From Nitrospiraceae bacterium (GTDB taxonomy: Bacteria; Nitrospirota; UBA9217): a stretch of 13,430 nt of DNA. The notes beneath the pieces were generated by a model. That model saw only the letters and a list, made by a program, of their open reading frames with translations, ran no database searches and was not told the DNA's origin. Each line of letters begins with the position of its first letter. Position 1 is the first letter of the stretch. Shown in pieces: positions 1 to 5,599 of this stretch. Location of the stretch: contig DMKB01000311.1 of NCBI GenBank assembly GCA_003454665.1, positions 1 to 13,430 of the forward strand, read 5' to 3'. A program made the translations under genes and the position numbers.

Positions 1-856
1 CCCTCGATTTGGCCGTATAGGCAATCCAGTGCTTACGGCTTCGGTTCTTGTCGGCTTTCGGCAGAAAGAGCGTCCCGATGTCCTTTCCCTCGAAGAGGGC
101 CTGGAGTGTACCCTCTTGCATGCCGCTGATGATCACCGTGGGCACGCCATAGGCTCCAACCCTCTTTGCAGCCATGATCTTCGAGCGCATGCCGCCGGTG
201 CCGACGACGGACAGGGCATCTCCTGCCCCCTCTTCGATCTCAGCCGTGATCTTTTCCACAAGGGAAATCCGCTTCGCATCAGGATCGACTCCGGGATCGG
301 CAGTGTACAGTCCGTCGATATCCGAGAGAATCACGAGAAGGTCCGCATCGGCAAGGTGCGCCACCATGCCCGAGAGGTTATCGTTATCGCCGAACCTGAT
401 CTCGTCGACGGCCACGGTGTCGTTTTCGTTGATAATGGGAATTACGCCGTGCTCCAGCAGGGTATGCACCGTGTTTCGCGCATTGAGGAACCGTGCACGG
501 TTCGCCAGGTCCTCGCTCGTGAGGAGGACCTGGGCCACCTTTTTGCCGTGCTTGGCGAAGGTCCTTTCGTACATCCACATGAGGCCGGACTGGCCCACGG
601 CAGCAGCGGCCTGCTTCAGGGGAAGGGGCGCACCCTTCAACCTGGTGAGGCCCAGTTTCGCGAACCCGGCCACGATGGCCCCGGACGAGACCAGGATCAC
701 GTCATGGTTCCCGTCCATGATGGACGCGATCTCGCCGCCAAGCTTCTCGATCCTCGTCTGATCAAGACCCTGATCGGACGAGACGAGAACTGCGCTCCCG
801 ATCTTTATAACGACCCGGCGGGCCTTGGAAAATATTTTTTTCCTGTCTATTTGCAT
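1..856 (-). CDS. proB: Glutamate 5-kinase, C-terminus cut off by window edge
   Basis: ProB phosphorylates the gamma-carboxylate of glutamate with ATP, the first step of proline synthesis, in the cytoplasm. The visible 285 residues read as an amino-acid kinase domain: an N-terminal VVIKIGSAVL strand, then SSGAIVAG, LKQAAAAVGQ, VLLTSEDL, the substrate-binding stretch IINENDTVAVDEIRFGDNDN, LSDIDGLY and GTGGMRSK near residue 215. Family members are about 260-375 residues, the longer ones ending in a PUA domain, so the missing part is probably that domain. The ATG at 856 is chosen because it places the kinase strand about 15 residues in; the Shine-Dalgarno is weak (GAAAG). It is the last gene of the rplU-rpmA-obgE-proB order, 124 bases after obgE. 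Identification is secure. Confidence 0.96.
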   Translation of the reverse strand, partial: MQIDRKKIFSKARRVVIKIGSAVLVSSDQGLDQTRIEKLGGEIASIMDGNHDVILVSSGAIVAGFAKLGLTRLKGAPLPLKQAAAAVGQSGLMWMYERTFAKHGKKVAQVLLTSEDLANRARFLNARNTVHTLLEHGVIPIINENDTVAVDEIRFGDNDNLSGMVAHLADADLLVILSDIDGLYTADPGVDPDAKRISLVEKITAEIEEGAGDALSVVGTGGMRSKIMAAKRVGAYGVPTVIISGMQEGTLQALFEGKDIGTLFLPKADKNRSRKHWIAYTAKSR

Positions 857-907
857 AACTTTCGTCTATCGGTCCGAAAACGATTTTCATCCGCAGAGTA
901 TCATGCA

Positions 908-928
908 CGAAATTCCAAACACCAAATA
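908..928 (-). repeat. Short dispersed repeat copy, obgE-proB spacer
   Basis: On the minus strand this reads TATTTGGTGTTTGGAATTT followed by CG. It matches 18 of 21 positions of plus-strand bases 4103-4123 in the rplU-rpmA spacer, and its 13-base core also matches 4028-4040 at 12 of 13. The consensus of the three copies is ATTTGGNGYTTGGRATTT. It lies in the 124-base gap between obgE and proB. Function unknown; a dispersed intergenic repeat family is the simplest reading. Confidence 0.6.
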
Positions 929-980
929 CAATATGCAGCGTTCCGGTGAAATAAAAAATCGCGTTGCAGCGAATTGCGGC

Positions 981-2009
981 TCACTTCGTGCTCGCGTTTT
1001 GTTTCGTACGCTGCTCCTCGACTCTTTCTGAAAGAACCCTCGTCAGGTGATCAATGCCCGCGCCGGTCACGGCGGATATCAGGAAGTACTCATACCCGGA
1101 GTAACGACAGAACTGCCTCAGTTCATCGAGCTTCGACTGGTCGGCGGCGTCGATCTTCGTCGCCGCGACAGCCATGTGCTTGCTCGTCAGCTCCTTGCCA
1201 TAGAGCTCCAGTTCCCTGCTGATCGCTTTGAAATTCTCAACAGGATCACCGGGAACCATGCCCGACACGTCCACCAGGTGCAGCAGGATGGACGTGCGCT
1301 CCACGTGCCGCAGAAACTCAAACCCCAGGCCCGTTCCCTTGTGGGCGTTCTCGATCAGGCCGGGGATATCGGCGACTACAAAGCTTTTGAAGTTTTCTCC
1401 CTTTACCACGCCCAGCACCGGCGTCAGCGTGGTGAAGGGATAGTCGGCGATCTTCGGCCGCGCAGCGGATATCCGCGATATGAGGGTCGACTTGCCTGCA
1501 TTCGGCAGGCCCACGAGCCCCACGTTTGCCAGGAGTTTCAGTTCCAGGTACAGCCATTGCTCTTCACCAGGCTCGCCCGGCTGGGCAAACCGGGGCGTCC
1601 GGTGCGTGGCAGACTTGAAAAAGTCGTTTCCCTTTCCTCCGCGGCCGCCCCTGGCAGCCACATACTCCATCCCGTCTGCATCCAGGTCGACGAGCACACC
1701 CCCGGTTTCCAGGTCGCTGACGTAGGTACCAACGGGAACGCGGATAACGACATCCTCACCGTCTGCTCCGTACTGCAGCTTGCCCCGCCCCTGCTTGCCT
1801 TTCCCGGCGGAATACTGTTGCTGATATTTGAGGTCAATGAGCGTCCCGAGCCGTCTATCCGCCCTGATGATAACGGCCCCGCCGTGGCCGCCGTCACCGC
1901 CGTCAGGCCCGCCCTTCGGCACATAGGCCTCCCGCCTAAAGCTCACGCAACCCATGCCGCCGTGGCCGGCTTTGACGAAAATCTTTACTCTGTCAATAAA
2001 ATTGGACAT
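981..2009 (-). CDS. obgE: Obg/CgtA GTPase
   Basis: Essential GTPase that binds the 50S ribosomal subunit and links ribosome assembly to growth and the stringent response. The 342-residue protein has the Gly-rich Obg fold at residues 1-158 (GGPDGGDGGHGG, GGRGGKGN), then a G domain: G1 GLPNAGKST 167-175, G2 PFTTLTP 191-197, G3 DIPG 214-217, G4 TKID 284-287 and G5 SAVTG 312-316. There is little sequence after the G domain, so it is the short form without an extended C-terminal domain. The Shine-Dalgarno before the ATG at 2009 is weak (GAGAG, far upstream), but the start fits the conserved FIDRVKIFVKAG beginning. It precedes proB as usual. Upstream it is separated from rpmA by two extra genes and has its own candidate promoter. 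Confidence 0.97.
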   Translation of the reverse strand: MSNFIDRVKIFVKAGHGGMGCVSFRREAYVPKGGPDGGDGGHGGAVIIRADRRLGTLIDLKYQQQYSAGKGKQGRGKLQYGADGEDVVIRVPVGTYVSDLETGGVLVDLDADGMEYVAARGGRGGKGNDFFKSATHRTPRFAQPGEPGEEQWLYLELKLLANVGLVGLPNAGKSTLISRISAARPKIADYPFTTLTPVLGVVKGENFKSFVVADIPGLIENAHKGTGLGFEFLRHVERTSILLHLVDVSGMVPGDPVENFKAISRELELYGKELTSKHMAVAATKIDAADQSKLDELRQFCRYSGYEYFLISAVTGAGIDHLTRVLSERVEEQRTKQNASTK

Positions 2010-2030
2010 TGATATGCTAACTCTCTGAGA

Positions 2031-2059
2031 AATATACAGATAACAGGGAGAAAATGCAA
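2031..2059 (-). promoter_or_regulatory. Candidate sigma-70 promoter for obgE
   Basis: Minus-strand TTGCAT (2059-2054), a 17-base spacer, then TATATT (2036-2031), which is 5 of 6 to the -10 consensus. The -35 match is poor (3 of 6). Transcription would begin near 2024, about 15 bases before the obgE ATG. It would let obgE be transcribed separately from the secreted-protein gene upstream. Confidence 0.4.
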
Positions 2060-2060
2060 G

Positions 2061-2093
2061 CCCCGAAAATCTGCACCAGTACTATTTTCGGGG
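2061..2093 (-). terminator. Perfect 10-bp hairpin upstream of obgE
   Basis: CCCCGAAAAT at 2061-2070 and ATTTTCGGGG at 2084-2093 are exact inverted repeats around a 13-base loop. In the minus-strand transcript the stem is followed by CTTGCATTTTCTCCC, which is pyrimidine-rich but not a clean U tract. It sits just upstream of the candidate obgE promoter, so it may end transcription from the secreted-protein gene or act as an attenuator in the obgE leader. Confidence 0.45.
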
Positions 2094-2177
2094 AGCTCGG
2101 GGAAAAAATGTGTGGTTTACGAGGTAAGGACTCGACGCGACGTATGCCAACCATGGCAGGCGGCGTACAAGGTGCCG

Positions 2178-2208
2178 GGGGTGCACGCGCGAAACGCGCA
2201 TGCACCCC
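2178..2208 (-). terminator. Strong hairpin just after the secreted-protein gene
   Basis: A 14-bp stem (2178-2191 with 2195-2208) with a 3-base loop starts 6 bases after the stop at 2215. The only non-Watson-Crick pair is C/A on the plus strand but G-U in the minus-strand RNA, so the structure is complete only in the minus-strand transcript. No U tract follows. It may be a factor-assisted terminator or an mRNA 3'-end stabiliser. Confidence 0.45.
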
Positions 2209-2214
2209 ACCGAC

Positions 2215-2913
2215 TCAATTGCTCCGGAGCCGTCGCCCGGCCCGCATGGTATCACGTCCACGGTCTTTCCGGAGAGCGTCTTTGAAGCCTCGCTTTTCCT
2301 GATAGCGCTGCCTCGACTCCGGGTGCCGGTCATCTGATTTGCGATATCGTTGCTTTGCCGTCGAATGCTTGATGTCCTGTTCGCGGTAATATCGCTTTGT
2401 CTCAGGATGCCTGTCGTATTTTTTGCGATAGTGCCGCCTTGTCTCAGGCTGTCTGCCGTACTTTTTTTTGTAATACGGTTTCCTCTTCGACTGTATCCCG
2501 GACTGCTCGCGTTCCCAGGTTCGCCATTTCCCCATGACCACCCGATGAGGATGTCGCCTGAAACCCGGATGGATATGGCGGTGATACCCCGGCAAACGCC
2601 ACAGGACAGCGGGCACGCCTTCTCTCACAACGAAGTGCCACGGCCCCCGGTAGTCGGCAGCCCGGTACCACCGTCCGCCATAGGGATGGTACCAGTAACC
2701 GCGGTAAAAGATGAGCTCTGTCTCGATATCGGCCGCGACATAGGCGTATGTCCCGGGGATCAAGACGAGCGCCGGCGGTGCGGGGATAACCAGGCGGGGC
2801 AAAGGGATGTCAAGGCTGATAGTGAGGCCCGCCTCACTCTTTGCCGGAGCTGAAAGCCCGAATATTACGAACAGCGCAAGAGCCGATATTCCTATGGAAA
2901 ACTTCTTCTTCAT
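2215..2913 (-). CDS. Secreted basic protein with 14-residue C-terminal repeats
   Basis: 232 residues, not assigned to a named family. Residues 1-28 form a signal peptide (KKK, hydrophobic core, cut near SEA), so it is exported. Residues 45-110 are rich in aromatics and Gly/Pro (LIPGTYAYVA, LIFYRGYWYHPYGGRWYRAA), like small envelope proteins seen in deltaproteobacteria. The C-terminal half is very basic and carries four 14-residue repeats at 148-203 (for example YRKKYDRHPETKRY), followed by a partial fifth unit. The ATG at 2913 has a GGAGGT 7 bases upstream. It lies between a membrane-protein gene and obgE and interrupts the usual rpmA-obgE neighbourhood. The charged tail may bind a polyanion such as LPS, nucleic acid or peptidoglycan; that is inference. 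Confidence 0.8.
   Translation of the reverse strand: MKKKFSIGISALALFVIFGLSAPAKSEAGLTISLDIPLPRLVIPAPPALVLIPGTYAYVAADIETELIFYRGYWYHPYGGRWYRAADYRGPWHFVVREGVPAVLWRLPGYHRHIHPGFRRHPHRVVMGKWRTWEREQSGIQSKRKPYYKKKYGRQPETRRHYRKKYDRHPETKRYYREQDIKHSTAKQRYRKSDDRHPESRQRYQEKRGFKDALRKDRGRDTMRAGRRLRSN
2305..2472 (-). repeat. Four tandem 42-bp in-frame repeats
   Basis: Codons 148-203 of the secreted protein consist of four 14-codon units, with consensus near YRKKYDRHPETKRY. Units 1, 2 and 4 are close; unit 3 (YREQDIKHSTAKQR) has drifted. The period is an exact multiple of three, so unit gain or loss would keep the frame. Confidence 0.75.
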
Positions 2914-3063
2914 AACTGCACCTCCACTGAAACGACATCGCGGGAAATTTTTCCCCGGTGTTCATACTGTTGTCATGCTTAATAATAAGGTACCCCCGTT
3001 GATCTGCTGAGTAAAGTGAATAGTACCTAAAACAGCATATTATTTCACTCCCTCTGTACTTAT

Positions 3064-3092
3064 TTGACACAGGAAAAGGGAAAGTGTTTAAT
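3064..3092 (+). promoter_or_regulatory. Strong sigma-70 promoter facing an apparently empty region
   Basis: Perfect TTGACA at 3064-3069, a 17-base spacer, and TTTAAT at 3087-3092 (5 of 6). Predicted start near 3099. It points to the plus strand, opposite to every annotated neighbour, into the 329-base gap between the secreted-protein gene and the membrane-protein gene. A small ORF at 3130 or a small RNA are the possible products. It could also produce antisense RNA to the membrane-protein gene. Confidence 0.5.
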
Positions 3093-3129
3093 GCGTTCAT
3101 GAGTACGTGGCGGGTGGAGGGTTTTGTAG

Positions 3130-3216
3130 ATGGATGGATACACGGGAGAAAAGGAGAATGACAGCTTATCATTACCCCTTTTACCGGCTTCTCCTGAACC
3201 TGAACTTCAATGGTGA
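3130..3216 (+). CDS. Possible 28-residue ORF behind the plus-strand promoter
   Basis: Begins with an ATG 8 bases after GGAGGG, a good Shine-Dalgarno, about 31 bases downstream of the predicted start of the promoter at 3064-3092. The product begins MDGYTGEKEND and is acidic and Pro-rich at the end. No family is recognised. An overlapping 35-codon ORF in another frame (3158-3265) has AAGGAG only one base before its ATG, too close for normal initiation. Promoter, ribosome site and ORF in the right order are suggestive, but such a short ORF may be chance. Confidence 0.3.
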   Translation: MDGYTGEKENDSLSLPLLPASPEPELQW

Positions 3217-3221
3217 GCCGT

Positions 3222-3239
3222 TTGCCGTTCATCCGGCAA
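3222..3239. other. 6-bp hairpin between convergent transcripts
   Basis: TTGCCG (3222-3227) and CGGCAA (3234-3239) pair around a 6-base loop. It lies 3 bases after the stop of the membrane-protein gene on the minus strand and 5 bases after the possible 28-codon ORF on the plus strand. No U tract follows on either strand, so it is at best a weak bidirectional terminator. Confidence 0.3.
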
Positions 3240-3242
3240 TGA

Positions 3243-3629
3243 TTATGGCCGTATTTTGTAAATGACGTAGGGCGCAATCGTTATCCAGATCAGAAGCAGG
3301 GACCAGACGCGGCCTTCCAGAAGGTTATAATCATGAACAAGCCTGCTCCAGGAAAGCTGCATGACGTAATGGCCGAACAGGAATTCAAAGGCTATTGTCA
3401 GGAGCAGCCATAGCAACCCTATGAGAATCGCTTCGCGGGCGGTGTGCAGTTTCCAGACAAGGCCCAGCCCCCAGGTAAAGAGTCCGAACAATATAATGCC
3501 CGTCACCGTCGAGACCTGGTGGGCGGTCACCTCAGCCATGAGGGGAGCGTATCCGTACTCCCGGATGATCCCATTCATGATCCCGATAAAGGGCATGACG
3601 AGCCAGGCAATCGTGTATTTCAGTATCAT
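3243..3629 (-). CDS. Small four-helix membrane protein
   Basis: 128 residues, no family recognised. Hydrophobic segments at about 3-20, 41-60, 66-86 and 107-125 predict four membrane helices. Conserved-looking polar positions inside or near them include N19, H37 and E82 with H87. The GAAAGGAAT ahead of the ATG at 3629 is an adequate ribosome site. It starts 43 bases past the rpmA terminator hairpin side and precedes the secreted-protein gene by 329 bases. It lies inside the usual ribosomal/Obg cluster but has no evident role in translation. The coding call is good because the hydrophobic pattern is continuous and the start has a ribosome site. Confidence 0.75.
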   Translation of the reverse strand: MILKYTIAWLVMPFIGIMNGIIREYGYAPLMAEVTAHQVSTVTGIILFGLFTWGLGLVWKLHTAREAILIGLLWLLLTIAFEFLFGHYVMQLSWSRLVHDYNLLEGRVWSLLLIWITIAPYVIYKIRP

Positions 3630-3671
3630 CTATTCCTTTCCCCCGCACGAACGCTTTTGCCGGACCACTTT

Positions 3672-3713
3672 TTTGAAAACAAAAAGGGCGACATAGGTAT
3701 CAATGCCGCCCTT
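3672..3713 (-). terminator. Intrinsic terminator of the rplU-rpmA operon
   Basis: Minus-strand AAGGGCGGCAT (3713-3703) pairs with ATGTCGCCCTT (3694-3684) around 8 bases, an 11-bp stem with one G-U pair, followed by TTTTGTTTTC. It begins 26 bases after the rpmA stop. This cuts the operon before the two inserted genes and obgE. Confidence 0.85.
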
Positions 3714-3738
3714 CATAAACAATCTCTGATTTTCTTTG

Positions 3739-3996
3739 TTACGCAGTCGCGTAGACACTCACCTTCTTGCGCTCCCGGTTATAGCGCTCGAACTTCACCA
3801 CACCCGTAATTTTAGCAAAGAGCGTATCATCGCTGCCCTTCCCCACGTTCGTACCGGGATGGAACTTGGTCCCGCGCTGCCGAACGATGATCGAACCGGC
3901 GTTCACTACCTGTCCGTCGAAGCGCTTGACGCCGAGGCGCTGCGCGTTGCTGTCTCTTCCATTTCTGGAACTGCCGACCCCTTTTTTGTGTGCCAT
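3739..3996 (-). CDS. rpmA: 50S ribosomal protein L27
   Basis: 85 residues, the usual length. Begins MAHKKGVGSSRNGRDSNAQR, the classic L27 N-terminus that reaches towards the peptidyl-transferase centre. Unlike Firmicutes L27 there is no N-terminal cleavage extension. RLGVKRFDGQ, AGSIIVRQRGT and HPGTNVGKGSD are diagnostic. The ATG at 3996 has GGAGGATT just upstream; an in-frame extension upstream belongs to the repeat-bearing spacer and is not expected to be translated. Follows rplU by 145 bases, far more than usual, because of the repeat between them, and ends at an intrinsic terminator. Confidence 0.98.
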   Translation of the reverse strand: MAHKKGVGSSRNGRDSNAQRLGVKRFDGQVVNAGSIIVRQRGTKFHPGTNVGKGSDDTLFAKITGVVKFERYNRERKKVSVYATA

Positions 3997-4015
3997 GATA
4001 ATCCTCCGGAACTGC

Positions 4016-4131
4016 AAGCTCCAAATCCCAAACGCCAAATGACAAATACATTCCAATCCTGAAGTGAAACATCTTGCTGAGCATTGGAATTGAGCCCGCC
4101 ACTATTTGGAGCTTGGGATTTCGAACTTGGA
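4016..4131. repeat. Inverted repeat element in the rplU-rpmA spacer
   Basis: Outer arms AAGCTCCAAAT (4016-4026) and ATTTGGAGCTT (4104-4114) are perfect; inner arms ATTCCAAT (4050-4057) and ATTGGAAT (4083-4090) are also perfect and nested. Bases 4023-4040 on the minus strand and 4104-4121 on the plus strand are both copies of ATTTGGNGYTTGGRATTT, matching a third copy at 908-928. The element could fold as a long hairpin in the operon mRNA between the two ribosomal protein genes. Confidence 0.65.
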
Positions 4132-4141
4132 ATTTAAATTA

Positions 4142-4453
4142 TTATGCCTTGATATCCTTTATTCTGAGCGTCGTAAAGTTCTGCCGGTGACCGTTCGTAT
4201 TCCGGTACCCCTTGCGCCGGTTATGCTTGAAAATGATGATCTTTTCGCCCCTGCCCTCGCCCACGACCTCTGCGGTGACCTTGGCCTTCTGAAGGAGCGG
4301 GGTGCCCACGTTCACCTTCCCGCTGTCGGCGATCAGGTAAACCTCTTTTATCTCAACCTTGTCGCCCGGCTTGGCGTCAAGGGTTTCCACCCGCACGACA
4401 TCTCCTGGTGCAACCTTGTACTGTTTGCCCCCGGTCTGAATTACGGCGTACAT
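4142..4453 (-). CDS. rplU: 50S ribosomal protein L21
   Basis: 103 residues, typical for L21, which binds 23S rRNA in the large subunit. Begins MYAVIQTGGKQYKV, with KPGDKVEI, KVTAEVVGEGRGEKI and the signature IFKHNRRKGYR near residues 74-84. The ATG at 4453 is preceded by AGGAGGT with good spacing; a longer in-frame ORF upstream overlaps the promoter and is not the start. First gene of the rplU-rpmA unit, with its own promoter about 50-80 bases upstream. Confidence 0.98.
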   Translation of the reverse strand: MYAVIQTGGKQYKVAPGDVVRVETLDAKPGDKVEIKEVYLIADSGKVNVGTPLLQKAKVTAEVVGEGRGEKIIIFKHNRRKGYRNTNGHRQNFTTLRIKDIKA

Positions 4454-4503
4454 GTTCACAACCTCCTGCTCAAATAAACGGCCGATGCGTCTCGAAGCTG
4501 TTA

Positions 4504-4533
4504 AAAATACCACGTAACCTGTGGACTTGTCAA
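4504..4533 (-). promoter_or_regulatory. Sigma-70 promoter of rplU-rpmA
   Basis: Minus-strand TTGACA (4533-4528, perfect), an 18-base spacer, then TATTTT (4509-4504, 4 of 6). Transcription would start near 4497, leaving a leader of about 45 bases before the rplU ATG that contains the AGGAGGT. Position and strand fit the expected separate transcription of the ribosomal protein genes. Confidence 0.6.
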
Positions 4534-4643
4534 GGAAAAAAAGAGGCTTATCACATAAATGAGGGCAGGCGCACAGTCCTCCACCCTCCACGCTGTCCCG
4601 GTCCGTCACCAGTCCGAAAAGGGGGCCCCTCGCCGCAAGAATA

Positions 4644-4892
4644 TTACGCCGGGCTTCTCTTCTCCTTTGGCTGCGTCAGAGGTAATGTCCCTGTCCCCTC
4701 CATCGTCAGCCTGCTCTCGCCGGCGTTTCTCTTCGGTTCCCACCGGGCATCGACCTTTATACAGAACGGGCACATAGTATGCCGTTTGCTCGTGCAGTAT
4801 TCCTCGATCTCAAACTGGCTCGGAACATATACTTCCTTTTGATGCACCGTACACGAATACATATACCGCCCTGTCAAGAATGAACACTTCAT
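4644..4892 (-). CDS. Small Cys-rich protein of unknown function
   Basis: 82 residues, starting MKCSFLTGRYMYSC. The N-terminal half has five cysteines at 3, 14, 33, 41 and 44, the last two as CPFC; the spacing suggests a metal site such as zinc or an Fe-S cluster. The second half (after residue 50) is Lys/Arg/Pro-rich and low in structure. I recall similar short proteins with the MKC(P/S)FL opening and a later CP motif from Nitrospirota and deltaproteobacteria, but cannot name a family. The internal ATG at 4892 is chosen over an upstream in-frame one because GGGAGGGGG lies just before it. It follows the response regulator by 117 bases and precedes the rplU promoter. Confidence 0.7.
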   Translation of the reverse strand: MKCSFLTGRYMYSCTVHQKEVYVPSQFEIEEYCTSKRHTMCPFCIKVDARWEPKRNAGESRLTMEGTGTLPLTQPKEKRSPA

Positions 4893-5009
4893 GATCGCCC
4901 CCTCCCGATGCATTCCGGTCACGCCGTTCGCGTCAGTTTTTTATGTGCTTAAATCAATCTCTTCGCTCCATGATCGTTTCAACACCGCTTCGGATATCCC
5001 CGGCCATGG

Positions 5010-5528
5010 TCATAGAACGTTCCTCTGCCCGGAAGGCTGGAACGCTCCTGCAGGTGATGGTATGATCCGACGCAATACCTTTAACAGCGCATTGATCGTG
5101 AACGGCTTGGGCAGTGCTTCGATGAAGCCATAGTCGCTACAGTTTTTGAGAACCGGATCAGCGCTATCGCCGGTCATAACGACTGCCTTCACCTCGGGGT
5201 CCACATCGCTCAGTTTCCTGATCACTTCCTTGCCTCCCATGCCATTCGGAATATGCACATCAAGAATTACGTCATCGAAGGGATATCCGCATTGTTTGGC
5301 TTTGGTATAGCACTCGAGTGCTTCCTCTCCGGTCCTGGCTAAAAACGCGCGGTATCCTGACACCTTCAGCATATGAAAAATGAACGTCCTGACCGTGAAT
5401 TCATCATCCATTACCAGTACACTCCCGTTGCGGCCCAGGGAGCGCACCATGTCGACCTTCAACGGCATCTCTGCAACCCCTTCTTCATCGCACGGCTGTT
5501 CGATGTCTCTATCGCCATTACGCTTCAT
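5010..5528 (-). CDS. Single-domain response regulator (paralogue 1), next to the sigma gene
   Basis: 172 residues: an acidic, unstructured tail (1-33), then one receiver domain with no output domain. Phosphorylation residues are present: acidic pair D41-D42, acceptor D90 in ILDVHIPNGMGG, T119 in VVMTGD and K141 in LPKPF. The style resembles receivers found at the end of hybrid kinases. The ATG at 5528 is preceded by GAGGAGGG. An in-frame GTG at 5603 overlaps the sigma stop as GTGA and would add 25 residues, so coupled translation is possible. It lies 71 bases behind the sigma gene. About three-quarters of the receiver is identical to the regulator at 7932-8456, with all catalytic residues at the same numbers. 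It probably signals by binding a partner; the sigma factor is a candidate by position only. Confidence 0.92.
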   Translation of the reverse strand: MKRNGDRDIEQPCDEEGVAEMPLKVDMVRSLGRNGSVLVMDDEFTVRTFIFHMLKVSGYRAFLARTGEEALECYTKAKQCGYPFDDVILDVHIPNGMGGKEVIRKLSDVDPEVKAVVMTGDSADPVLKNCSDYGFIEALPKPFTINALLKVLRRIIPSPAGAFQPSGQRNVL

Positions 5529-5599
5529 AGTTACCCTCCTCTTCTTTGCGATCGCAGGATACCCTGAGCGTTCTCTGGTGCTCGTCCCGGTGCATGCGT

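Noticed and set aside
29..949. Long plus-strand ORF of 306 codons at the left edge
   Set aside because: It is antisense to proB, whose minus-strand frame is unmistakable; the plus-strand product has no recognisable motif.
946..980. Hairpin with T run after obgE (TCGC/GCGA, then TTTTTT)
   Set aside because: The stem is only four pairs before a mismatch; too weak to call a terminator, though the T run is real.
1047..2012. Plus-strand ORF of 321 codons
   Set aside because: Antisense shadow of obgE, caused by its GC-rich, Gly-rich codons.
5014..5048. 9-bp inverted repeat (GAGCGTTCC/GGAACGTTC) at the end of response regulator 1
   Set aside because: It lies inside the coding end and no U tract follows, so a terminator call is not supported.
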